The translations under genes and the position numbers were made by a program. Below, in pieces: positions 43,693 through 53,689 of a stretch of DNA of 64,000 nt. The stretch comes from Petaurus breviceps papuanus (Eukaryota > Chordata > Mammalia > Diprotodontia > Petauridae): NCBI GenBank assembly GCA_028583685.1, contig JAMXIF010000022.1:3424782-3488781 (forward strand), in the 5' to 3' direction. How positions within the stretch are numbered: position 1 is the first letter of the stretch; each line of letters opens with the position of its first letter. The notes beneath the pieces were generated by a model that had not been told where the DNA came from, did no database searches, and worked only from the letters and a program-made list of their open reading frames with translations.

Positions 43693-43832
43693 AGAAAGCA
43701 AGAAAGAGAGACAGAGAGAGAGAGAAAGAAAGAGAGAACGAAAGAAAGGAAGGAAGGAAGGAAGGAAGGAAGGAAGGAAGGAAGGAAGGAAGGAAGGAAG
43801 GAAGGAAGGAAGGAAGGAAGAACGAAAGAACT
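43693..43832 (+). repeat. (GAAA)n to (AAGG)n microsatellite on a SINE tail
   Basis: aagaaagcaagaaagagaga cagagagag passes into about twenty-five gaag units, then the L3 resumes. Confidence 0.95.
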
Positions 43833-44029
43833 AGGGATGTTTTGAATGGAGAAGGGAAGACCTACAGTTGAGTGGTTATGATGGCCATTTCCAAGTATTT
43901 TAAGAGCTGTTATGTGAAAGAGGGATTATACTTCTTGTATTTAACCCAAGGGAGCAGAACTGGCACAACCGTGGGTAGATATGGTAGAGAAATAAATTTA
44001 GGTTATATATGTATAATTATGTATGTACA

Positions 44030-44148
44030 TGTACATATTATGCTGTTATGTTATATCACATTATATTTTATTATGATATGTTATGTTATATCATGTCATA
44101 TATTACGTTACATCATATTATACCATGTTATATTATGTATATACACAC
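44030..44148 (+). repeat. Pentamer satellite (TRTTA/TATCA)n
   Basis: Phased five-base words (tgtta, tatca, catta, tatta, tgtca) over about 115 bases. The same word set builds 56745-56925. Confidence 0.7.
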
Positions 44149-44149
44149 A

Positions 44150-44405
44150 CAATGGGGAGCCAGTGAACATTTTCAAGTAGAAGAGTTACACGTTTAAAAG
44201 TCTTCATTGGGAACATGGCAGCATACAGACATTAAATTAGAAAAGAGAAAGAGTGGGAGAAGAGAGATGAATCTGAGGTCCTTTTAGCATCCAGGTGACA
44301 AGAACCAGACCTAGACCTAGGGTTTTAATCATGGTAATGGAGAGAAAGTGACTTTACAAGGGAGATATTGTGGGTGATTTCATAACTGATTAGATTTTGA
44401 AATTC
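44150..44405 (-). mobile_element. L2 ORF2 fragment
   Basis: ggggagccagtgaacatttt caagtagaagag, gggaacatggcagcatacag, cttttagcatccaggtgaca, aaccagacctagacc: inverted L2, parallel to 42170-42360. Confidence 0.75.
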
Positions 44406-44464
44406 TTTAAGACCTCTGAGTCCTATTGATTCTCAGCAAGAAGGCTCCCCAGAAGCTGGGAGTA

Positions 44465-44720
44465 TCTTATCTAGGTGGCAAAGAGGGAAAGAGCATTAGA
44501 CCTGGTGTCAGGAAAAGTTTGAATCTGGCCTCAGACACTTGGTAGCTGTGTGACCCTGGGCAAGTCACTTGACTTTTCCCTTTCCAAGTTTCCTTGTCTG
44601 TAAAATGGGGATAATCATGGTACCTCATTCCTGGGGTTGTTGTGTGGATGAAATAAGATAACATGTGTAAAGTGCTTTGCAAATCTTAAAGCCCATTATA
44701 AATGTTAGCTATTATCAAGA
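44465..44720 (+). mobile_element. MIR SINE, nearly complete
   Basis: gagcattagacctggtgtca, gtttgaatctggcctcagac, tggtagctgtgtgaccctgg gcaagtcactt, gtctgtaaaatggggataat, cctggggttgttgtgtggat, aagtgctttgcaaatctta. The best-preserved MIR in the window. Confidence 0.94.
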
Positions 44721-44739
44721 CGTTGTTGAAATGGGAAGT

Positions 44740-45120
44740 AGTGAAGATCTCAGAAGGCCAACCTTCATTCCCTCTTGACTCTGCTTTTGACTTTCTCACA
44801 CATCTGATGCACAGCACCTGATGCCTCCACTATGGCAGTCACCTTCTCTCATTAGTAAGTCCATCCTACATTGTCCTTTTTTTCTCCTTTTGAGAATCAT
44901 TGGAGAGGGCTCCAAACTGATCAAACTTGTTTCTCCTGCCAGCTCTGTACTTCTTACTTCAACACCATCCTCACCCCATCCCCTTTTCAGATCCCTTTCC
45001 CCATTACAATGTAAGCTCCTTGAAGCCAGGGACTAGTTCTCTTTTTCTTTTCTTTGCATCCACAGCTCTCAACACAGTGCCTGGCACATAGCAAGTACTT
45101 GATAAATTCTTGTGGCTTGC
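44740..45120 (+). mobile_element. L2 3' region
   Basis: Ends in acaatgtaagctccttgaag ccagggactagt, cacagtgcctggcacatagc aagtacttgataaat. The upstream part is more decayed. Confidence 0.82.
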
Positions 45121-45584
45121 TTATTTGCTTGCAAACAACACCTGCTTCTCAACTTTGCCCAACTTGGTTAGGTTAAATAAATATTTATTTGAACACCTAT
45201 CACATAAGAGACTACATACTGGTCTTGGTAGCGGAACAAGCTTCCGCAAATGCAGGAGAGCATACCCCAAAGCTCTGACCAGGGAGGCGTCCAAGCAAAG
45301 CATACTGGGCAAGTCATGTTTGCCAATCCTTCTTGGAGCCACCAATATTTACTAATTGCAGGGCTGGCATTTGGATAGTGCCAGGTGCTGAGGGCCTGGC
45401 CTTCACCCAGCCCCACACAGAGCTCATCAAACTCTCATTACTGAACCCACTGGATTGTGTTGCCAGTAGCCTCTGAGTCCAACATTATGGTCCTTTAAAA
45501 AAATTATATCCCACTTCCAGCTCCTCCAAGTCCATCTAACTGAGGGAGGTCTCCTTTGCTGCCCACAAATCCCAGGATCCCAGA

Positions 45585-45770
45585 ATGTTGTAGTGCCAGA
45601 GCTGGCAAAGCCCTTAGAGATTACATAAGGACAATCCCTTTCATTATATGGAGTAAAAAGCCAGATTGCAGAAAAGGTATGGGGTTTGCCCAGGTTTATA
45701 CAGTGAGTCAGTAGCAGATTTAGTCTCCTGACTCCTACCCCAGAGTTCTTTCTACCATGTCCTAATTGAC
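45585..45770 (-). mobile_element. MIR/CORE-SINE fragment
   Basis: gtgccagagctggcaaagcc cttagagattacata, ggtttgcccaggtttataca gtgagtca, tctcctgactcctaccc. Confidence 0.65.
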
Positions 45771-45774
45771 CATT

Positions 45775-46510
45775 TTTCTATTCTCTTCTTTGAATAGCCA
45801 TGAAAACCTCCTTGTATCCACTGATTCCAGGTGGTTAAAATAAATCAGGCCTTGTTCCTGAAAAACAAAATAAGACATTCTCCCTCACTCTTTTTTGAGC
45901 TTTCTTTGAGGCTCTGTATCTGGGAAGTACTGGGAGATTTTGCTTCAGGAAAAACAAAAACACCTGAGAAGGTGGTCTGATGTTCTTTGGAAAAGACAAT
46001 AGCGCTGCCTTCCTACCCTGGAGAGAGTAGCCTATGGATAGGAGTAGGAAACCAAGCCATGCAACCTTTTCCTAGTTCTCTCTCTTTACCTTCAAGCCTG
46101 GGGCTAGGTAACCTTTTCCAAAATAAGCTTTTGGCCCCACCAGCCTTGGAGTCTGGTCTCATGCCACTGGACTTGGCATTGCTTCTGCCATAGTATATTT
46201 TTGCCATGTGTTGAGAACAGGAGGAATGGGACTGGCAGGGGACACAAATGCTTACTCCAAGCTCACAGCCCCATAAATCAGGTTGTTTTCTGATTTCAGG
46301 CTACCACTATTGGCATGGCCAACATGGAGGATAGGAAATAACCTCTTCCTAGTGAAGGAAGCTTGTTTCTATCACTTTCCCCTTCCTTCCACAAGATAGC
46401 TTCTATAAAAACCCTGTCAATGGTTTAAAGTCACTAATATTAGAATTCTTCCTTTCCTACAAGGCACCAATATTCTCCAAGAGTCTATGATTTCATTCAA
46501 GAACTGATGT
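45775..46510. other. Unassigned, low-repeat sequence
   Basis: About 700 bases without recognised repeats. Frames at 45987-46193 and its antisense have no domain. A possible unique block, not assignable. Confidence 0.35.
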
Positions 46511-46514
46511 ATGA

Positions 46515-46870
46515 CCCCTTAGAAAGGCTACTGAATTGGGAGCCAGAATACCTAGGCTCAAATCTTTTCTTGGCCACTTGCTACCTACGTGATGGTGGAT
46601 TAGTCATTTATCCTCTGTTTTCCCTGCATGTAAAGTGAAGTGGTTGGATTAAAATATCTCTAACATCCCTCTCAACTCTACAGAGAGTCTATTTTAAAAT
46701 GTTATGTTGTTAATATTCTGATTTTAAGCATCTATGTTTTGGAATTTATTTAATTATAAAGCTCTAATATTTAGTGAATCTATGATTAGATAATTCTAAG
46801 ATTCTGTCATTCAAATAGTCTATAATATTAATGTTGTAAGAGTCTGTTTATAAGGTGCTGCAAAATGTTA
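46515..46870 (+). mobile_element. MIR/THER SINE with expanded tail
   Basis: ggctactgaattgggagcca, tacctaggctcaaatctttt, cttgctacctacgtgatggt, then tctctaacatccctctcaac. From about 46700 a series of diverged attctaagattctgtca-like units continues the tail. Confidence 0.6.
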
Positions 46871-46884
46871 TTTGGAAGAATGAC

Positions 46885-47300
46885 AAAATCCCAGTGTATT
46901 AGTATTGAAAGAACCTTGCTGTGATCTAGTTAACCATTGGTACCTGCCAATGGTTAACAACAAACTCACCATAGTGTCTCTGAGCAAGGGCTATCCAACA
47001 TCCAGATGAGCACTTTCAGTGTTGGAAAACCTCTCCCACCTGACATTGCAGAACCATTGCACATTTGGAGGCCTTTAACTATTAGTATTTTTAATATTAA
47101 AATCAGAACATGTTTAATCCCTCTTCTGCAAATACTCTAAGATAGGCATCATCACCTCTCCCTTATATCTTCTTGATTCTAAGATAAACACCCCCAATTT
47201 CTTTTAGTATTCCTTTCATCCACGGTTTTCAGTCCCTGGACCATTCTGGTTGCCTTCTTCAGGACATGCCTTAGTCTAAAAAGATCCATCTCTTAAAAAT
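46885..47300 (-). mobile_element. L3/CR1 LINE fragment
   Basis: Inverted: attagtattgaaagaacctt, ggaaaacctctcccacctga, gaacatgtttaatccctctt, cctggaccattctggttgcc ttcttcaggaca. Confidence 0.78.
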
Positions 47301-47319
47301 GGCAGCTGGATGCTAGAAT

Positions 47320-47512
47320 GTATGTGGGGAAATAGGTACATTAATGCACTATTGGTGGAATTGTAAACTGGTTGAAATATTCTGGAGAACAATTTGAAAC
47401 TACACCCAATGGGCTATAAAACTGTGCATGCCCTTTGACCCAGCAATGACACAACACCATCCCAGAGAAATCAAAGGAAAAGGAACTAAATATACAAAAA
47501 TATTTTAATATA
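47320..47512 (+). mobile_element. L1 ORF2 C-terminal fragment
   Basis: Forward: ctattggtggaattgtaaac tgg, attctggagaacaatttgaa, gggctataaaactgtgcatg ccctttgacccagcaatg. It encodes the GGIVNW/CMPFDPAM block of L1 ORF2. It abuts the reverse L1 complex in opposite orientation. Confidence 0.88.
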
Positions 47513-48322
47513 ACTAATTTATTTATTTTTAGTTTTCACTATTCACTTCCATACTATTTTGAGTTTTAAATTTTCTCCACCTCCCTGTCCTCACCTCTCC
47601 CCAATATGGCATGCAATCTGATATAGGCTCTACTTACACATTCATATTTTGCATTAGTCATGATGTAAAGAAGAATTGGAACTAATGGGAGGAGCCGTGA
47701 GAAAGGAGAAACAAAGCAACAAAAGGAGAGAAAATAGTATGCTTCCATCTGGATTCAGACTCCAAAGTTCTTTCTCTAGATGAGGATAGCATTTTCCATC
47801 ATGGCTCTTTTGGAGTTGTTTCAGATCCTCGCATTACTGAGAAGAGTTAAGTCTATCAAAGTCAGTCACTGCACAATCTGGTTGGTTCTGTATGCAATGT
47901 TCTACCAGTTCTGCACATTTCACTCAGCATCAAATCACATAAGTCTTGAAAGGCTTTTCTAATGTCTGCCTGCTCATCATTTCTTTTTTTTTTTAATGTA
48001 ATGTCTTTAAAAATATTTATTTAGTTTTCAATTTCAACTGAGTTTCAACTTTTGTTTTAGTTTTCAACATTCACTTTTTTTTCAAATGCTTTATTAACTT
48101 CTGATTTACATCATCCATTTCCACCAGATTTTAAGTTAAAAATTTTCTCCCCATTTTTCCCCTACCAACCCCCCTGCAAAGTAGCAGTCCCACAGGATAT
48201 CCCCTCCTCCAATCTGCTCTCTCCCATATTTTCTCCCATACCCCTTTCACCTTTTCCAGTGGATCTCTATGCCCCAGTGCCTGTATATCTTATTTCCCAA
48301 TTATATGTAAAAGACTATTGAT

Positions 48323-48326
48323 AATA

Positions 48327-48365
<39 letters not shown>

Positions 48366-48385
48366 CACATACATACACACATATA
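48323..48385. repeat. (AT)n/(ACAT)n microsatellite in HAL1-like 3'UTR
   Basis: About seventeen at units followed by acat units. Confidence 0.95.
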
Positions 48386-48974
48386 TACATATACATACAT
48401 ATTTGAATATTTGGTTTTAAAATTTTGAATTCCAAATTCATTTCCTTCCGCCCTTGTCACCCATCCTTACTGGGAAGATAAGCAGCTCATTATAGGATGT
48501 ACATGTGTGGCTAATGCAAAACAATAACATAGAAGATATATTGTAAAAGACTGACTATATTTCCCTCCCTCCTATCCCACCTCCCACTTGCTCTATTCTC
48601 TACTTTAATCCCATCCCCTTTTCAAAAGTAGGGGGTTCCAACTTCCCTGCCCCCGAGCCTGCCCTCCCTTCCATCATCCCCCCTCTCATCCCCTTCCCCC
48701 CCCAACTCTCCTGTAGTGTGAGATACCCTATTTAGTGTGTATTTCATTCCCTCCTCAAGCCAAATTCAATGGGGATAAGGTTGACCCATTCCCTTTTGCC
48801 TTCCTATTCTTCCCCTCCATTGTAACCATTTTCCCTTCCCTCTTCTGTATGAGATAGTTTACCCCATTCTGTCTCTCCCCATCTCCTCTCATTATATTCC
48901 TCTCTCAACTCTTAATTTCACCTTTTAAGTATCATCCCTTCCTGTTAAATTGGTCCTGTGCCTTCTATCTATGC

Positions 48975-49075
48975 ATACCTGTAAACATATATACACACAT
49001 TCACATATGTATTCATATGCCCATATACCCTCATATATAGACATATATATGTATATATATGTATATGTATATATT
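48975..49075. repeat. (ATATGT)n-type simple repeat
   Basis: catatatgtatatatatgta and relatives inside the spacer of the HAL1-like element. Confidence 0.85.
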
Positions 49076-49235
49076 TCTATTCCCTTCAACTACTGAGAAA
49101 AGTTCCATAAGTTACAATTATTGTTTATCCATGTAGGAATGTTAATAGTTCAACTTTGATATGTTCCTTATGATTTCTTTTCCCTGTTTACCTTCTCATG
49201 CTTCTCTTGCTTCTTGTATCTGAATGTCAAATTTT

Positions 49236-50180
49236 CTATTCAACTCTGGTTTTTTCAGCAAGAATGCTTAAAAAGTCCTTTATTCCACTGAACAACCATA
49301 TTTTCCCCTGAAACATGATACTCAATTTTGCTGGGTAGGTGACTCTTGGTTTTAATCCCAGATCCTTTGACCTCCGGAATATCATATTCCAAGCCCTTTG
49401 ATCCCTCAGTGTAGAGGCTGCAAAATCCTGGGTTATCCTGATTGTGTTTCCACAGTATTCAAATTGTTTCTTCCTGGATGCTTGGAATATTCTCTCCTTA
49501 ATCTGGAAATTCTGGAATCTGGCTATAATATTCCTAGGAGTTTTCTTTTTGGGATCTTTTCCAGCAGGTGATCGGTGGATTCTTTCAACCTCTATTTTGC
49601 CCTCTGATTCTAAAATATCAGGGAAGTTTTCTTTGAGAACTTCCTGGAGGATGATTTCTAGATTCTTACTTTGATCATGGCTTTCAGGTAGTCCAATAAT
49701 GTTTAAATTATCTCTCCTGGACCTATTTTCCAGGTCAGTGGTTTTTTCCATGAGATATTTCACATTGCCTTCTATTCTTTCATTTGTTTGGATCTGTTTA
49801 ACAGCATCTTGATTTCTCATAAAGTCATTAGCTTCCATTTGCTCCAGTCTAATTCTGAAGGAATGATTCTCCTCATTGAGCTTTTGAGATTCTTTTTCCA
49901 TCTGGCAAATTCGACTTTTTAAGGCATTCTTCTCCTCATTGCCTTTTTGAGCCTCTTTTGTCATTTGAGTCAGTCTATTTTTTAAAGTATTATTTTCCTC
50001 AGTGAGGCTCGTGACTCTAATTTCATAATTTTCTTGCACTGTTCTCATTTCTCTTCCCAATTTTTCCTCCACTTCTCTTATCTGCTTCTTAAGGTCCTCT
50101 ATGGCCTGTAACCAGTTCGTATTTTCCTTTGAAGCTTTTGGTGCAGGAGTTCTGACTTCACTGTCTTCCTCCTGTTCCGT
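49236..50180 (-). pseudogene. HAL1/L1 ORF1, frame open, start codon lost
   Basis: The frame is open for 314 codons from 50180 to the stop at 49236. It opens with an N-terminal tail (EEDSEVRTPAPKASKEN). A long heptad coiled coil follows with repeated LKxRIxQMxKE and EEN units (about residues 45-145). An RRM comes next (TDLENRSRRDNLNIIGLPES, IEVERIHR, RNIIARFQNF). The C-terminal domain has RRSKDLGLKPRVTYPAKLS. This is an L1 ORF1 nucleic-acid-binding trimer protein. The position equal to the ATG of the 22478 copy is ACG here. A 278-codon frame starts at an internal GTG (50072). The long open frame suggests a comparatively recent insertion. Confidence 0.88.
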
Positions 50181-52275
50181 GCTTTGCTCCTTTTTGTCCC
50201 CAAAATAAGAGTCTAATGTTGGAATCTTCTATCTTCTTTGTTTCCTGTTGCCCTTCAGTCACTTGACCCCAGGGCTTTTTGCCACAGTTGGACTCTGCCA
50301 CCAGACAGGGGAGGTTTTGTCCCAAATGCTGGTGTTTTCTCAGTTGCCAGAGTTATTAGATGGGTACCCTCTCTGAGGTCTCCACACACTCTGGCAAGCT
50401 GGACATACACCCCAGGACCTCCACCCTAGGCTGAAATCCAGATCCAAGCAGGTTAAAGCAAGAGCAATTACCCCTCAGACTGGTGCTTGGTCCCCCTACA
50501 CTCTGCAGGCCAGGAGCTGGAGCTGCCATGTGGCACTGGCTGGCTGTTCCAGTGCCTCAGTGGCTTCTTGCCCCAGGGGCAAAAGCCATGCACTCCCACT
50601 TACTGGTTCTAAAGTCCAGACTGCACTGACCTCTCGCTTTGTCCTTCACATCTGTGTGTTGATAAATCTAGAAACGGCCACAGCTGCTGCTGATCTCTGC
50701 TCATCGTTTCTTATAGTACAATAGTATTCCCTTACATTCACATGACACAGCTTGTTCAGACCTTCCCCAGTTGATGGACATCCTCAATTTCCAATTTTTT
50801 GCTACCACAAAAAGAGCTGCAATAAATATTTTGTACATGTGGATCTTTTGCCAACTTTTTCATTTCTTTGGTATATAGACCTAGAAGTAGTATTGCTGTC
50901 TCAAAATGCACTATTTTATAGTCCTTTGGGAATAGTTACAAATTGTTCTCCAGAATGGTTGGATCAATCCACACCTCCACCAACAATGAATTAGTGTTCC
51001 AATTTTCCCACATCTTCAACATTTATAATTTTCCTGTTTTGTCATGTAAGGCAATCTGATAAGTGTGATGTGGTACTTCAGACTTGTTTTGATTTGTATT
51101 TCTCTAATCAATAGTTATTTAGAGCATTTTTTTATATGACTGTGGATAGCTTTAATTTCCTCTTCTGAAAACTTCCTGTTCATATCCTTTGGCCATTTAT
51201 CAATTGGAGAATGACTTGTATTCTTATAAATTTGACTCTGTTCTCTATATATTTTAGAAATGAGGCCTTTATCAGAAACATTGGCTGTAAAGATTGCTTC
51301 CCAGATTTCTGCTTCCCTACTAATCTTGGTTACATTGACTTTGTGCGAAACCTTTTCAATTTAATGTAATCAAAATCATAAATTTCCATTTCATAATGTT
51401 CTCTATCTTTTGTTTGTTCATAAATTCTTCCCTTCTCCATAGATCAGAAAGGTAAAGTATTCCTAGCTCTCCTAGTGTGCTTATAGTATCAGGAAGGTTT
51501 GGAAGTTCCCTATTTTATTGAATGTCCATCTCCTCCCTCAAAAGATCATGCTCAATTTCACTGGGTAGTTGATTCTTAGTTGTAATCCAAGCTTCTTTAC
51601 CTTAAAGAGTATCATATTCCATGCCCTCTGATTTTTTAATGTAGAAGCTCCAAGGTCCTGCATAATTCTGACTGTGGTTCCATGATATTTAAATTGTTTT
51701 TGTCTGACTACTTGCAGTGTTTTCTCCTTTCCCCAGTAATTTTGTAATTTGGTTCCAAAATTCCTTGGCATTTTTAATTTGGGATCTCTTTCAGGAGGTG
51801 ATCAGTGGATTCTTTTAATGATTATTTTACCTTCTGGTTCTAGGATTTCATGTCAGTTTTCCGTGATGATTTCCTGAAGGATGCTGTCCAGGACCTTCTT
51901 TTTTTTTATTATGATTTTCAGGGAGACCAAAATTTGTTTTAATTTCCTCCCTTGGATCTATTTTCTAGGTCAATTTTTTTTTACCAATAAGCTAAAATTT
52001 TATGTTTTCTTATATATTTTTTTCATTCTTTTGTTTCTGTTTGACTGATTCTTGATATCTTGTAGAGTCATGTGGTTCCACTTGACCAATTCTAATTTTT
52101 AATGAATCGTTTTCTTCTATTGGATTTTGAACTTTTCCATTTGGCCCATTTTATCTTTTAAGGATTTCTTCTATTTAGTGAGTTTTTGTGCCTCATTTTC
52201 TACTTAGCCAATTCTACTTTTTAAGGAGTTGTTTTCTTTGGTTGTTTTTTTCCCCATTTAACCAACTTTATTTTT

Positions 52276-52430
52276 TTTTTTTGAAGAAGGGAAGGCAAGG
52301 CAATTGGGGTTAAGTGATTTGCCCAACGTCACACAGCTAGCAAGTGTGTCAGGGGTCCAAGGCTGGATTTGAACTCAGGTCCTCCTGACTCCAGGACCAG
52401 TGCTCTATTCACTGTGCCACCTAGCTGTCT
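52276..52430 (-). mobile_element. tRNA-derived SINE in L1 ORF1
   Basis: T-run, gcaattggggttaagtgatt, cacacagctagcaagtgtgt, ctggatttgaactcaggtcc, ctgtgccacctagctgtc. The flanks ccaactttatttt (52262) and ccagttgtatttt (52431) are an imperfect target duplication. Confidence 0.92.
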
Positions 52431-52496
52431 CCAGTTGTATTTTTAATGACCTGATTTATTCAGTGTACTTTTTTCCAGCTGGTAAATTTTATTTTT

Positions 52497-52642
52497 TTAA
52501 AGCAATTGGGGTTAAGTAACTTGCTTAAGGTTACAGGGCCAGTTTTTTTGTGTGGGTGTTAAGTATCTAAGGCCAGAACCAATCCCAGGTCCTCCCAACT
52601 CCGGAGCCGGTGATCTTACTCATTGCGCCACCTAGCCACCCC
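52497..52642 (-). mobile_element. tRNA-derived SINE, short type, in L1 ORF1
   Basis: aaagcaattggggttaagta, ccaactccggagccggtgat, ttgcgccacctagccacccc. The flanks ggtaaattttattttt (52481) and ggtaaattgtattttt (52643) are the target duplication. Confidence 0.93.
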
Positions 52643-53194
52643 GGTAAATTGTATTTTTAAGGACTTGTTTTCTACAGTCAGTTTTTGTTCTTCCTTTCCC
52701 AAACTATTTACTCTCTCTTGCGTACCTCTCATTTTTTGCCCCAATTTTTCTTCTACTTCTCTTATTTGACTATTACATTTCTTTTTGAGCACTTTCAAGA
52801 AGGTTTTTTGGACTTGAGACTGGCTCATCTTTCCCTTTAAGGTTTCAGATGTGGGTATATGAAAAATGTTGTTCTCTTCTGAATTTGTACCTTGATCTTC
52901 TCTGTCCCCATATTAAGAATCTATGGTCATTGTCCATTCCTTTTTGCTCATGATATTTGCCTATTTCCTGGCTTTTAAAGTTGAGCTCTCCTCCTAGAGC
53001 ATAGGAGACACAGACGCAAACTTCTTGTGCTAGGAACCCAGGACTCAGTCATTGGCTTTGTGTGCTTGGGCCTCAGGTGCTGGTAGCTGGAGGCTGTGTG
53101 GATTTGGCAGCTTACCTGGTGTGAGCTGGGGTCAGCAACACTGTAGTTCTTAGGGTGGGGAGTGGAGTCTGGCCCCTGAAGGTCACCTGGGAGT

Positions 53195-53395
53195 TGAATA
53201 ATACATCATCTCCTTTAAGTCTCACAGCAGCATTATAAAGTTGGTACTTCAGATATCTTCCTTTAAACAAAGTCAGAGAAAGTAAACAGTGATCCCACAG
53301 TCACATAGTAAATAAGTGTAGGACAGGGGATTGCGACTCGGGTCTTTCTCATCCCAAACTCCACTGTATCATTCTAACCACTATATTATTCAATC
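53195..53395 (-). mobile_element. MIR fragment
   Basis: cctttaagtctcacagcagc, ccacagtcacatagtaaata, gactcgggtctttctcatcc. Confidence 0.7.
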
Positions 53396-53454
53396 AGTTA
53401 ACTACACTTTCATGTAGATCTAATCTTTCCATTTTTTTCCACCAGGAAAGGAGA

Positions 53455-53682
53455 AGAATACTAGCTATCATTTAGCACTTTAAGGCTGGTAAAGAGTTTT
53501 ACAAATATCTCATTTGATCCTCACAACTCTGAGAGGTAGGTATTATTATTATTCCCATTTTATAGATGAGGAATATAGAACAGAGAGTAAATAACTTGCT
53601 TAGAGAAATATAAATTTCAAATGTCTGAAGTTGAATTTGAAATCAGGTCTTCCTAATTCCAGGTCCAAGACTAAGTTCAGAA
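53455..53682 (-). mobile_element. MIR SINE, nearly complete
   Basis: actagctatcatttagcact, atctcatttgatcctcacaa, ccattttatagatgaggaat, aaatcaggtcttcctaattc. Confidence 0.85.
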
Positions 53683-53689
53683 TGTCACT

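Larger units (their letters stand above)
43330..44008 (+). mobile_element. L3/CR1 LINE fragment split by SINE and microsatellite
   Basis: Sense L3: ggatcagaccatatcaggag ggctgagttcaattttaggc, tagacaaggtggaacatgta, ggcaaggagagaattggaga, then after the insert aactagggatgttttgaatg gagaaggga, ccaagtattttaagagctgt tatgtgaaagaggga, gggagcagaactggcacaac, ataaatttagg. Confidence 0.82.
47985..50697 (-). mobile_element. HAL1-like element (L1 without ORF2)
   Basis: Reverse order. A T-run (A tail) comes first, then a long 3'UTR with (AT)n inside (about 47996-48545). The L1-type ORF1-ORF2 spacer is at 48548-49235, ORF1 at 49236-50180 and 5'UTR at 50181-50697. It lacks about 270 bases of the 5' end relative to the copy at 21680. 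No ORF2 sequence is present: text homologous to the L1 3'UTR at 12190-12240 joins directly to the spacer. This is the architecture of half-L1 (HAL1) elements, which depend on L1 machinery. Confidence 0.85.
47971..50711. repeat. Target-site duplication pair of the HAL1-like insert
   Basis: tgctcatcatttct (47971-47984) and tgctcatcgtttct (50698-50711) differ at one base and flank the insert. Joining them restores the L1 3'UTR phrase that reads tgctcctcatttcttatag in the copy at 3640-3660. Confidence 0.92.
51500..52828 (-). pseudogene. Older L1 ORF1 (broken, SINE-interrupted)
   Basis: The start is at 52828 (MSQSQVQKTFLKVLKKKC) with a coiled-coil beginning IREVEEKLGQKMRGTQERVN. The C-terminal part at 51538-51771 reads KQFKYHGTTVRIMQDLGAST LKNQRAWNMILFKVKKLGLQ, aligning with KQFEYCGNTIRITQDFAAST of the HAL1-like copy. 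Two SINEs and many changes break it. It is clearly older than the insert beside it. Confidence 0.85.
47515..53165 (-). mobile_element. Older L1, ORF2 mostly absent, split by HAL1-like insert
   Basis: Reverse order. The 3'UTR is at 47515-47984 and is interrupted by the insert at 47985-50697. The ORF2 C-terminus continues at 50698-51492. ORF1 then follows directly from about 51495 to 52828, and 5'UTR-like sequence runs to about 53165. At the 51492 junction ORF2 text (gtgtgcttatagtatcagg) passes straight into ORF1 C-terminal text (ttccctattttattgaatgt, then ctcaatttcactgggtag). The spacer and about 3 kb of ORF2 are therefore missing. Two SINEs lie inside ORF1. Confidence 0.82.
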
